In this document: piece after piece, positions 9,180-16,581 of the stretch
Layout: the number at the start of each line of letters is the position of its first letter
How positions within the stretch are numbered: position 1 is the stretch's first letter
Notes under the pieces: model-generated
What the model was told of the DNA's origin: nothing
Database searches by the model: none
Seen by the model: the letters and a program-made list of their open reading frames with translations, nothing else
Assembly: GCA_002338715.1 (NCBI GenBank)
Contig: DDIR01000059.1
Coordinates: forward strand, 43,451 to 89,663
Source of the DNA: Phycisphaerales bacterium UBA1845
GTDB taxonomy: Bacteria; Planctomycetota; Phycisphaerae; UBA1845
Reading direction: 5' to 3'
DNA: 46,213 nucleotides
Position numbers and translations under genes: made by a program

Positions 9180-9512
9180 TATCGCATCGTGCAGATGGCA
9201 ATGACCGCGGCCTTGCCAGCGACCGATTCATGCCCTTCAATCCACTCAATTATCGGAGCCAATTCTGATTGGGGCTGGACGCCTTCATCAGGATGGGGCA
9301 CCATGACGTCTGTTTGATCCGCCGAAACAAGTTTGGCGCTTCAAGAAACGAGTTTGCCGCCCTCAATTGACCGATGACTTCGATGGACATCCACGACAGA
9401 TAGACGCGCCGGACCGGATTGGCTTGGGGCCAATCATGGGTAATTCCCGGGTGGCGGGTGCATTGCCGGCAGTCTGATACACGTCGAATCTATTCGTCCA
9501 TCGGGGTACAGC
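9180..9512. other. Intergenic region with a short minus-strand remnant frame
   Basis: This 333-bp gap between polX and the antiporter gene holds no convincing gene. A 42-codon minus-strand frame (9176-9304) encodes a well-behaved peptide beginning MVPHPDEGVQPQ, and its frame stays open a little further upstream before a TGA. It resembles the tail of a larger protein, so it may be a decayed gene end, but it has no ribosome site. No repeat of the families seen elsewhere lies here. Confidence 0.35.
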
Positions 9513-11114
9513 ATGAGTACGGGAATGAGTCTGAACGTGCCGGTTTCGCCAACGCATCATGGGCCAACCCGCCTGGGGTTGCTTGACTGGATTGCCATCG
9601 CGGCCGCCGTCGCAATTCTGGGCTTCTTGATCTATCACCACGTTACGCCGCATCATGAGACGGTGGCGCCGACGCATCATTCAACACCGCTTGCCCATCC
9701 CGATGGAGATGGCGACGCGCACGCACCATCCACACCGCACGGGCCACCCCAGGGTTATGCGCTTCCGCCGATCTGGGCGTGCGCGCCTTTCGTGGTGATC
9801 CTTCTTTGCATCGCGCTGCTGCCGCTGATCCCCGCGACGGAACACTGGTGGGAGAGCAACAAGAATCGGCTGGGGGTTTCGTTGGTGCTATCCGCACTGA
9901 CGTTGCTGTTTTACGGGCTGGTGCAGCCGATGACTTACAACCACGACACGATGCACACCTATTCGGGCGTCAAGAGTGTCATCCACATTCTCGAACACGC
10001 GGTGCTGATCGAGTACATCCCATTCATCGTGCTGCTGTTTAGTCTTTATGTGATCAGTGGCGGTATTTCGCTGAAGGGCGACTTGCCTGCGCACCCCGCC
10101 ACCAACGTGGCGTTTCTGGGTGTCGGTGGACTGCTGGCCAGCTTCATTGGGACAACCGGCGCATCGATGCTGTTGATCCGCCCGCTGCTGCAAACGAATT
10201 CAGAACGTCGCTACACCCGCCATACCGTGATCTTCTTTATCTTCCTCGTCAGCAACTGCGGTGGTTTACTCTTGCCGATTGGCGATCCGCCGCTGTTTCT
10301 GGGCTACCTGCGCGGTGTCAAGTTCTTCTGGACGTTGGGCCTGTTTATGCCCTGGCTGCTGGTGAGCGCGTTGATCCTGGGCGTGTATCTCGTCTGGGAC
10401 ATGCTCGCGTACAAGAAAGAAAAGCCGAAAGACATCACCACCGACGAAACGCGGGTCACCAAGCTGCAACTCAACGGCAAGTTGAATTTCATTTACCTGC
10501 TGGGAATCGTGGCGTGCGTGGCTTTGATCGATCCGTCGAAGGAGTTCCTGGGACTCGGTTTCAAACCGTTCCCCTTCATGCGTGAATTGTGCATGATGGC
10601 GTTTGTGGGGTTGTCGCTATTCTCGACGAACAAGCAGATTTACAAGGACAACCAGTTCAACTACCACGCGATCCTGGAAGTGGCGGCGCTGTTTATCGGC
10701 ATCTTCATCTGCATGCAGGTGCCGATCGAAATCCTCAACGCCAAGGGTGCTTCACTCGGCCTGACCAAGCCGTGGCAATTCTTCTGGACGACCGGCGGGT
10801 TGTCGGCGTTCCTGGATAACGCCCCGACCTACGTGGTCTTCTTTGAGACAGCCAAGGTGATTCCGCCGAGCGAAGGTATGCAGATGATCGATTTGGGCTC
10901 TGGTGAGATTGCCAGTTCACTGCTCGTGGCGATTTCGTTGGGAGCGGTGTTTATGGGGGCACTGACTTACATCGGGAATGGCCCGAACTTCATGGTCAAG
11001 AGCATTGCCGAGCAGAGCGGCGTGAAGATGCCGTCGTTCTTCGGGTATATGAAGTACAGCTTCGGCGTGCTGATCCCGATCTTTGTGGTCGTGATGTTCC
11101 TGTTCCTCCTCTAG
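9513..11114 (+). CDS. NhaD-type sodium:proton antiporter (ion transporter superfamily)
   Basis: Membrane protein of 533 residues with about 12 helices. Signature stretches are GTTGASMLLIRPLL near residue 213, the re-entrant block SNCGGLLLPIGDPPLFLGYL near residue 248, and LSAFLDNAPTYVVFF near residue 430, all typical of the COG1055 NhaD/ArsB-like group. The paired GTTGA and LDNAP blocks are the discontinuous ion-binding helices of this superfamily. Unusually, a histidine- and proline-rich hydrophilic stretch (about residues 43-78) separates the first two helices. No regulator or operon partner is next to it. The transported ion is a family-based inference. Confidence 0.88.
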   Translation: MSTGMSLNVPVSPTHHGPTRLGLLDWIAIAAAVAILGFLIYHHVTPHHETVAPTHHSTPLAHPDGDGDAHAPSTPHGPPQGYALPPIWACAPFVVILLCIALLPLIPATEHWWESNKNRLGVSLVLSALTLLFYGLVQPMTYNHDTMHTYSGVKSVIHILEHAVLIEYIPFIVLLFSLYVISGGISLKGDLPAHPATNVAFLGVGGLLASFIGTTGASMLLIRPLLQTNSERRYTRHTVIFFIFLVSNCGGLLLPIGDPPLFLGYLRGVKFFWTLGLFMPWLLVSALILGVYLVWDMLAYKKEKPKDITTDETRVTKLQLNGKLNFIYLLGIVACVALIDPSKEFLGLGFKPFPFMRELCMMAFVGLSLFSTNKQIYKDNQFNYHAILEVAALFIGIFICMQVPIEILNAKGASLGLTKPWQFFWTTGGLSAFLDNAPTYVVFFETAKVIPPSEGMQMIDLGSGEIASSLLVAISLGAVFMGALTYIGNGPNFMVKSIAEQSGVKMPSFFGYMKYSFGVLIPIFVVVMFLFLL

Positions 11115-11230
11115 ATTCGAGTCGACCCTTGTGGCCGACGTGAATCAACCTGTTCTTAAGTGATGGCCCGTGACGCCCGGCAAATCGGCTTGGCTTCGCG
11201 GGCCTCTCTACGCGCGGAAAGTGAGCGTGG

Positions 11231-11236
11231 TATTAT
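11231..11236 (+). promoter_or_regulatory. Candidate -10 hexamer of recO
   Basis: TATTAT ends 6 nt before the recO ATG. If it is a -10 element, transcription would begin at or next to the start codon, giving a leaderless mRNA. No good -35 hexamer is visible, so the call is weak. Confidence 0.25.
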
Positions 11237-11242
11237 CGGGTC

Positions 11243-11971
11243 ATGGCGATCATCAAAGATGACGCAGTGATTCTGCGCCGTCTCGACTATTCCGAAACGT
11301 CGCAAGTGTTAGCCGTCTTCACGCGGATGCACGGGAAAGTGCGCCTGATCGCCAAAGGCATCAAACGATCAACCAAGGACAAGTTTGCGGCTGGCCTTGA
11401 TCTGCTGGATATCGGACATTTGACGTTCTCAGCGCGCAACGTTCGCCAGGAGGCGCTGGCGACGTTGACGGAGTGGGTCCAGTCGCAGGCCGGCGCGGCG
11501 CTTCGAGACGCCCTGGATCGGTTGCTGGCGGCACAGTACGCGGCGTTCGTCGCCGCAGAACTGACCGAAGACTGGGATCCGCATCCTGAGCTTTACGACG
11601 GTATCTGCGACGCGATTCGGGCGCTGGCGGAGGGCGCTCGTCCGGTAAGAACGCTGGTGGCGTTTCAGCGATGCCTGCTGCAGGAGATCGGTTCGTTTCC
11701 AATTTTGGATGCATGCGTGGGATGTCAGCGGCCCACACCGGCGCAGGGCGTTTTGTATTTTTCATCGCTTGATGGCGGACTGCTGTGCCGCGACTGTGAA
11801 AGCGCCCGGTCCGAAAAACTCGAGCTCAATCGAAACACGCTGGGGTGCATGATCAACAAGGGCGATGACCCCGATTCCGCGATCGATGCGTTTCGCGTTT
11901 TTGATTACCACCTCACCCACCTAATGGGCAAACCCAACCCACTGCTTCGCATGTTTTTGTCTGCTTGCTAG
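11243..11971 (+). CDS. recO: DNA repair protein RecO
   Basis: RecO, 242 residues, normal length. It loads RecA onto SSB-coated single-stranded DNA in the RecFOR/RecOR pathway. The N-terminal OB-fold matches the family (DDAVILRRLDYSETSQVLAV, then GKVRLIAKGIKRS). The C-terminal part contains a zinc-finger pattern CVGCQ and CRDCE. No ribosome site precedes the ATG, and a TATTAT lies 6 nt upstream, suggesting a leaderless transcript. recF is missing from its usual place beside dnaN in this window. A 147-bp repeat element begins 9 nt after the stop. Confidence 0.95.
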   Translation: MAIIKDDAVILRRLDYSETSQVLAVFTRMHGKVRLIAKGIKRSTKDKFAAGLDLLDIGHLTFSARNVRQEALATLTEWVQSQAGAALRDALDRLLAAQYAAFVAAELTEDWDPHPELYDGICDAIRALAEGARPVRTLVAFQRCLLQEIGSFPILDACVGCQRPTPAQGVLYFSSLDGGLLCRDCESARSEKLELNRNTLGCMINKGDDPDSAIDAFRVFDYHLTHLMGKPNPLLRMFLSAC

Positions 11972-11980
11972 AACACTTTT

Positions 11981-12127
11981 GGTCCAAACGTAGCGGCGCG
12001 ACAGCGTCGTCATTCCCGCGAAAGCGGGAATCCAGGGGCAAAACGAGGTCAATCCACGCGGGTACTGGCGCCCGGGCTGCGAAGGTTGGACGAGCAAGAC
12101 GCTACACTTGGATTAAGATCGCCATAG
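11981..12127 (+). repeat. 147-bp composite repeat element, copy A
   Basis: Co-linear over its full length with 42942-43087, with about 66% identity by hand alignment and one gap. The first 70 bases and the last 37 are strongly conserved and the middle is not. It contains the REP palindrome at 12009-12036 and ends in CTTGGATTAAGATCGCCATAG, matched in copy B with a few changes. It begins 9 nt after the recO stop, as copy B begins 9 nt after the topA stop. It could be a mobile miniature element or a structured 3' UTR element. Confidence 0.7.
12009..12036 (+). repeat. REP-like palindrome, inside composite element A
   Basis: GTC, then ATTCCCGC, loop GAAA, GCGGGAAT, then CCAGG: an 8-bp perfect stem. 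Eight copies of this family are seen in the window. The stem shows a compensatory change in composite copy B (T-A replaced by C-G at the second pair), which supports selection on the hairpin or on its palindrome. Confidence 0.85.
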
Positions 12128-12413
12128 GCGCTGCTTCTCGGACGCAGGGCGACGACCCGCGCGCATTTCTTTTCACTCACTTACGAACATTTTTCACGTC
12201 CGAATACGCGTGATTCTTCATGCGCCCCACATCGGAGGCGATTGCGGACCTTGCGCCGATGGCGTAACGACCGAGAATGTCGCGCGGAAGTGACACGACA
12301 TGTCACTAAATATTTTCTTTTGCAAATCATTTGCGTGCGATTTTTTTATATTTGAGTTTGCGACTGTCCACTGGTTTCCGGCTAACGAGCCTCTTTTGGG
12401 AAAGGTCGCAACG
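12128..12413. promoter_or_regulatory. Flagellin upstream region with two palindromes
   Basis: The AT-rich leader of the flagellin gene. It holds two exact inverted repeats: GTGACA-CGACA-TGTCAC at 12290-12306 and GCAAAT-C-ATTTGC at 12322-12334, either of which could bind a dimeric regulator. A TATATT at 12347-12352 may be a -10 element, but I find no convincing sigma-28 or sigma-54 promoter. Confidence 0.4.
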
Positions 12414-13856
12414 ATGGGTCTTACAGCAACAAATCTAAACACATTGCAGCTCCTCAACATTGTCAATCGAACATCGACAGCGCAGAGCAAAGCACTCACG
12501 CAACTCTCCACTGGTTACAAAATCAACCGAGCAGCAGACGACCCCGCTGGACTCATCGCAGTCGAAAATTTCAACGCAGAACTCACCGCAGCCAACGCAG
12601 CACTCGAAAACAACCAACGCTCAAATGCCATGCTCTCTACCGCCGAGAGTGGACTGACTGAAATCTCAAACCTCCTTTTGGACGTTGAGAAACTCGCGGT
12701 AGCTTCCGTCAATGATGCGTCGCTCTCCAATGCCGAACGTGCGGCCAACCAGGCACAGATCGATGCGGCGCTCGCTTCCATTGACCGAATCGCCAACACA
12801 ACAACGTTCAACGGCAAGAGCCTGCTCAACGGTTCGCAGGCCATTGATGTCACCGGCGTGGCGGCGAATACAGCCGAAAACCTCCAAGTCTATTCACGCG
12901 GTTCCAGCGACAACGACGTTGACATCGTCGCCACCGTCGACACAGCCGCCGCAGAAGCCAAAGCCACAATCGTGCTGGCATCGGGTGCCAAGACAACCGA
13001 CGACGAAACCGTGATCGAGATTCAGGGCACACTCGGAACAGCCACCGTCACCGTGCAGAAGGATGCCATCGACAACGATATTCGTGACGCCATCAACAGC
13101 GTCACCGACATCACCGGCGTCCAAGCCGCGACGGTTGGTAACGACGTTGTTCTGAGCTCGGGTGACGGCACAACCCTGGCAACTGGTAGTGAGGAATTCG
13201 TCTCGATGAGCGTGATCTCGGGCGGAACGATGAGCTCGGGTGGCAACATCATCGACCTCGATCGGCAAGAGGGCGTGGATGCGGTCGTCGAAGTCAATGG
13301 TCGCTTGATCACAGCCGACGGTGGGTTGGTTTCGTACAACGAAGGTGGTTACAGCCTTTCGTTTAACCTGGGCACATCGCTGGATGCGGCTGGCAATACT
13401 GAGACTTTCACGATCAAAGCCAGCGGCGGCATGACCTTCCAGTTGGGTTCAGAGTCGAACACCCGTTCAACACTCGGTATCGATGCAGTCACCTCCAGTC
13501 GTCTCGGTGAAGGCGGCACCAACGGCACATCGCTCGCCCAGATCCGTTCGGGTGGGTCGGCTGACCTGAACTCGAAGAGTGCAAACACACTGCAGGCCAT
13601 CCGCGGCGCCATCTCGCAGGTTGCGTCGATCAAGGGCCGCATCGGTGGTTTCCAGAAGTTCCAGGTCGAGACATCGATCAACGCATTGACCCAGCGCACA
13701 GAAGCTTTGACAGCCGCTCGCAGCGCCATCGCCGACACCGACTTCGCAGAAGCGTCGGCAGAGCTGAACCGTCAGAGCGTGCTGCTGAACTCAGGTATTT
13801 CCCTTCTGGGATTGGCCAACCAGCAAGCGAGTCAGATCCTCTCGCTGTTGGGCTAG
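12414..13856 (+). CDS. Flagellin
   Basis: Flagellar filament protein of 480 residues. The N-terminal D0/D1 region is classic (LNRT-like VNRTSTAQSKALTQLSTGYKINRAADDPAGL, shown here in part), and the C-terminal D0/D1 ends in SLLGLANQQASQILSLLG. The central region (about residues 150-380) is variable and threonine-rich, with a stretch near residues 205-245 (VIEIQGTLGTATVTV, then INSVTDITGVQA) resembling the flagellin hook IN motif. No cysteine is visible. The ATG at 12414 is preferred over an upstream in-frame one, since the protein starting MGLTATNL begins where flagellins do. It is not in a flagellar operon here, and a strong terminator follows. Confidence 0.95.
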   Translation: MGLTATNLNTLQLLNIVNRTSTAQSKALTQLSTGYKINRAADDPAGLIAVENFNAELTAANAALENNQRSNAMLSTAESGLTEISNLLLDVEKLAVASVNDASLSNAERAANQAQIDAALASIDRIANTTTFNGKSLLNGSQAIDVTGVAANTAENLQVYSRGSSDNDVDIVATVDTAAAEAKATIVLASGAKTTDDETVIEIQGTLGTATVTVQKDAIDNDIRDAINSVTDITGVQAATVGNDVVLSSGDGTTLATGSEEFVSMSVISGGTMSSGGNIIDLDRQEGVDAVVEVNGRLITADGGLVSYNEGGYSLSFNLGTSLDAAGNTETFTIKASGGMTFQLGSESNTRSTLGIDAVTSSRLGEGGTNGTSLAQIRSGGSADLNSKSANTLQAIRGAISQVASIKGRIGGFQKFQVETSINALTQRTEALTAARSAIADTDFAEASAELNRQSVLLNSGISLLGLANQQASQILSLLG

Positions 13857-13905
13857 TCGGGTTGGCCAACACAGCGCCCGGCTGACCATTCGACCGGGCC
13901 AAAAT

Positions 13906-14073
13906 TTAAGATCGGCGGACCGAGCGGAGGGGCGGTCCGCCGATCGTCTTTTTACGGATAATCCCTTTCAAAACCCCAATACCTCCACGCCCCATAAGTC
14001 CATGCGCCCCGTAAATCGCCGGGTAGACAAAGACGGTTGTGCCGTCTCCCGATGAACATAAAGGGTCCGTCAT
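13906..14073 (-). CDS. Possible small protein opposite the flagellin terminator
   Basis: A 55-residue frame starts MTDPLCSSGDGTTVFVYPAI, and AGGA lies 7 nt before its ATG. The composition looks protein-like, with glycine-rich, then basic residues at the end. However, its last codons run through the flagellin terminator hairpin, and no family is recognised. Chance is a real possibility. Confidence 0.25.
   Translation of the reverse strand: MTDPLCSSGDGTTVFVYPAIYGAHGLMGRGGIGVLKGIIRKKTIGGPPLRSVRRS
13910..13953 (+). terminator. Rho-independent terminator of flagellin
   Basis: A perfect 12-bp stem (GATCGGCGGACC with GGTCCGCCGATC) and a 12-nt loop, followed by GTCTTTTT. It lies 54 nt after the flagellin stop and fits an intrinsic terminator on the plus strand. 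Confidence 0.9.
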
Positions 14074-14114
14074 TGCCTCGTCCTGCTCCGACGCATCGCC
14101 CTTGAAACGAGCCC

Positions 14115-15035
14115 ATGATGAAGCAGAATCGAAACGCCCCTTGCGCATGTGGCAGCCATAAGAAAGCCAAGCACTGCTGCATGCGCACAGGTTTCAAGTC
14201 GCAGGCGACAATGCCTGAACTGCGCGTCCCGATGAAAATCATTCAAAGGTCTGCCGCGTCGGCTGGCATCATTCGTGGGTGTGACGGCTGCCAGGCGTGC
14301 TGCGCTGGGGCGCTGACCATCAATGACCCCGAACTGGTCGTACCGCGCGGGCGGGCTTGCGCCAATCTCAACGCTGTCGGCTGCTCCATTCATGGTCCGT
14401 CGCTACCGAAAACCTGCACGGGTTTCATCTGCAGTTACCTCGTCGAGCCGGGCGACCTCACCCCCGACGATCGGCCCGATCAGGTCGGTGCGATTGTGCG
14501 TCTGGTGCGCAATCAAAAATTCGCGCCGCCGATGGATCGCGTTGTGCACCTCAACGAATGCAAACCGGACGGCATGTCGAACATCCTGAGAAATCCAAAG
14601 TGGGGCATGATCCTCCGCAACGATTTGGTGGCGGGCATTCCGCTGCTGTGTTCGTTCTGGGAGGACGATCTTGCGCGAGAAATCATTCATCTGCGTTATG
14701 TCGATGGCCGGCTGCGATGTGAGCTGACGTCGTGCCACCCCGATGGCTCGCCCATCCTCCAAATCAAAGAACCGACATTTGCTGAACCGATCACGGCGGC
14801 ACTGATAATCCCGCAGCAGTTTGCACTGGATGCGAACGTGCTGGTCGAGCAATTGGGGGACTGCAACAGCCTGGTCGTCGGTGCTTCCAGGCAAGCCGAA
14901 TCGGGGCGCAACCTCTGCTTTTGGTTCACGCGTCGTCAAGCCGAGTTGGTCCGTGCAATGCAGCGATTGATCAACGACGGACCGACGCCAATCAATGAAC
15001 CCGATGCACAGTCGCGCGTTCTTCAACTGCATTAG
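14115..15035 (+). CDS. SEC-C motif and YkgJ-type cysteine-cluster protein
   Basis: Protein of 306 residues beginning with a SEC-C zinc motif (NAPCACGSHKKAKHCC, residues 6-21), the same type as at the end of SecA. It is followed by a cysteine-rich region (CDGCQACC near residue 57, then C at about 83, 91, 100 and 105) that matches the YkgJ/UPF0153 putative Zn/Fe chelating domain. The rest, to the C terminus, is not recognised and has no membrane segment. The start is ATG at 14115 or the next codon, also ATG; no strong ribosome site separates them. It stands alone after the flagellin terminator. The function is unknown; metal binding is inferred from the cysteine clusters. Confidence 0.8.
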   Translation: MMKQNRNAPCACGSHKKAKHCCMRTGFKSQATMPELRVPMKIIQRSAASAGIIRGCDGCQACCAGALTINDPELVVPRGRACANLNAVGCSIHGPSLPKTCTGFICSYLVEPGDLTPDDRPDQVGAIVRLVRNQKFAPPMDRVVHLNECKPDGMSNILRNPKWGMILRNDLVAGIPLLCSFWEDDLAREIIHLRYVDGRLRCELTSCHPDGSPILQIKEPTFAEPITAALIIPQQFALDANVLVEQLGDCNSLVVGASRQAESGRNLCFWFTRRQAELVRAMQRLINDGPTPINEPDAQSRVLQLH

Positions 15036-15172
15036 CCTGCGTCCCGCCCATCGAGGAATCACTTCTACGTCCGCAAACCCCCATTTCTTGTGACGCGAAT
15101 TTGGCACAGCTATACTACCGTCATACGTATTGGGCTAATTACATTCGACACCTGTAACTTGGGAGTATGGTT

Positions 15173-15640
15173 ATGCGTCAGTTCTTGATGGGGGTGGTTT
15201 TGTGTGCGGTGGTTTGTGGCATCACGCTGGTTTCCGTTGGTGAAGACGGCACGCCGGGCGTTCCCAAGGATATGACGCAATACTTTGTGGGCGTGATCTA
15301 TCGCGGCGAAAAATGGGCACCACAAGTGACCGAGGAAGTCATGGAGTTGCAGAAGGCGCACCTCGCCAACATTGGCCGACTGGCTGAAGAGGGCAAGATG
15401 GTATTGGCTGGTCCATTCGGCGATGGCGGTGAGATGCGCGGGCTGTTCTTCTTTGACGTTAAGACGATGGAAGAGGCGCAGGAGTTGGTGAACACCGACC
15501 CAGCCGTCAAAGCCGGGCGACTTCGCGTGGAACTGCATCCGTGGTGGGGACCGACGGCGCTGCGCAGTGTGCTGGATGAAATGCGCGGCAAGGATGCGGC
15601 TAAACCAAACACCGAATCCAAGACAGGCGACGAGAAGTAA
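15173..15640 (+). CDS. Secreted YciI-like (YCII-related) protein
   Basis: Protein of 155 residues with an N-terminal signal peptide (MRQFLMGVVLCAVVCGITLV) and a YCII-related alpha/beta ferredoxin-like domain: YFVGVIYRGEKW, then LQKAHLANIGRLAEEGKMVLAGPF, then GLFFFDVKTMEEAQELV. The HLANIGRLAEEGK block with its histidine is the family's putative active site. The ATG at 15173 is used because GGGAG lies 7 nt upstream; the ATG two codons earlier would overlap that site. A TATACT at 15111 could be the -10 of its promoter. Export is unusual for this family, whose members are mostly cytoplasmic. Exact function unknown. Confidence 0.85.
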   Translation: MRQFLMGVVLCAVVCGITLVSVGEDGTPGVPKDMTQYFVGVIYRGEKWAPQVTEEVMELQKAHLANIGRLAEEGKMVLAGPFGDGGEMRGLFFFDVKTMEEAQELVNTDPAVKAGRLRVELHPWWGPTALRSVLDEMRGKDAAKPNTESKTGDEK

Positions 15641-15648
15641 TTCGCAAA

Positions 15649-15713
15649 GTAGGGCCGGCCGTGCACACGATCGTCGTCGGTATGTTAACGGCGGTGGGCA
15701 CGGCCCACCCTAC
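15649..15713. repeat. 65-bp imperfect inverted repeat
   Basis: The arms read GTAGGGCCGGCCGTGCACAC inward from the left and GTAGGGTGGGCCGTGCCCACC inward from the right on the other strand, about 17 of 20 matching, with some 24 bases between. The right arm itself contains the small palindrome GGTGGG-CACGG-CCCACC. It lies between convergent genes and resembles the small GTAGGGTGGG-type elements scattered through many genomes. It may also terminate transcription. Confidence 0.65.
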
Positions 15714-15720
15714 GGTCTGG

Positions 15721-16038
15721 TTAGCCCTTTGGAATCACTTTCATCGGGTCTTTTGCGCAGGTTTCCTTGCAGTGGGCTGAGCAGAAGTGGAGGGTGTATC
15801 CTTCCAGCTTCAATTCGTTTTCAGCTTTGCCATCCATGCGCAGGGCGCACGTCGCGCACTTGTTGACGACCATGTCGGCGTCACCGTCGGCTGCGTCTGC
15901 GGCGGCCAACCGTGCTTTCAATTCTTCCTTCTGGTCAGCCGGAATTTCCTTGGGGGCGCTGTCTTTGCTGCACGCCCCGAGAAGAAGCATGCCCGCGAGG
16001 CAAATCGTACTGAGCATTTTGACTGGTTTCTTGGTCAT
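15721..16038 (-). CDS. Small lipoprotein with a YHS/TRASH-like metal-binding domain
   Basis: Lipoprotein of 105 residues. The signal peptide ends in a lipobox (LLLGAC, cysteine at about residue 23). The mature part has a charged alanine-rich helix followed by a cysteine cluster: KCATCALRMDGKAENE, then LEGYTLHFCSAHCKE. The pairing of CATC with YTLHFCSAHC resembles TRASH/YHS domains, which bind copper or other soft metals. It probably sits on the membrane facing the periplasm. Upstream on the same strand lies the small membrane gene interrupted by TGA (16187-16450), which may be co-transcribed. Confidence 0.82.
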   Translation of the reverse strand: MTKKPVKMLSTICLAGMLLLGACSKDSAPKEIPADQKEELKARLAAADAADGDADMVVNKCATCALRMDGKAENELKLEGYTLHFCSAHCKETCAKDPMKVIPKG

Positions 16039-16186
16039 TCTTGAAACTCACTTTCAAACAAGCGGAGATGGTCGAACCGCGCTGATCGCGCGGTGTATGT
16101 CGAGCGTAACGACACTCGTATGTTGCAACAAGGGGGCTGGCTATACGAAGCGACGAATCCGGTGCCGGATCGTTGCGCGATTTCGC

Positions 16187-16450
16187 CTAAGGGCCAACTG
16201 CGGCTGGGAAGAAATATGGCAGAATCACCAGCGCCATCGCGATGAAGCTGATCACCTGTGCAATGCGTGCGCCAATGTGCCCGGTCGGTTCCGCGAGCGT
16301 CTTCGCGGAAAGCGCCAACGCAAACCACACACCGCCAATCAACATGCCCGAACTGAGCAAGCTGTACGGACCGCCTCAGCCAAACGTGCACCGCATCGTC
16401 GCGCCGGCAACCGCGACCAACGATGACACTATCGCAAGCAGGTTCTGCAT
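16187..16450 (-). pseudogene. Small three-helix membrane protein gene with an in-frame TGA
   Basis: From an ATG at 16450, with GGGAGAG 4 nt upstream, 87 codons run to TAG and are interrupted only by TGA at 16378-16376 (codon 25). Before it: MQNLLAIVSSLVAVAGATMR, then CTFG. After it: GGPYSLLSSGMLIGGVWFAL and a third helix VISFIAMALVILPYFF. All three segments are hydrophobic, so the frame was kept by selection. The simplest reading is a recent TGG-to-TGA mutation. Selenocysteine is an alternative: a stem of about 8 bp with a 7-nt loop can form 11-34 nt downstream. Translation might also restart at the ATG ten codons after the stop. Confidence 0.5.
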
Positions 16451-16569
16451 GATGCTCTCCCAATCGCCTCGTCACAATGTGTGTATTCAATAATACGGCC
16501 GGGTTATTTCAAGTAAATCGACCAAATCGAGTGGCGTATTTATGGTCTGTTATGGGTCGATCACGGGCG

Positions 16570-16575
16570 TACAAT
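16570..16575 (+). promoter_or_regulatory. Candidate -10 hexamer of the TPR membrane protein gene
   Basis: TACAAT ends 6 nt before the ATG at 16582, a distance that would give a leaderless transcript. No clear -35 hexamer is seen. The absence of a ribosome site at this start fits the idea. Confidence 0.3.
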
Positions 16576-16581
16576 GTGCGG

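Noticed and set aside
9176..9304. 42-codon minus-strand frame after polX
   Set aside because: It overlaps the polX stop, has no ribosome site and no recognisable family; kept only as a remark on the intergenic region.
12300..12413. Upstream extension of the flagellin frame
   Set aside because: The 38 extra codons encode a hydrophobic, Phe/Cys-rich sequence never seen in flagellins, and the region holds palindromes and promoter-like sequence.
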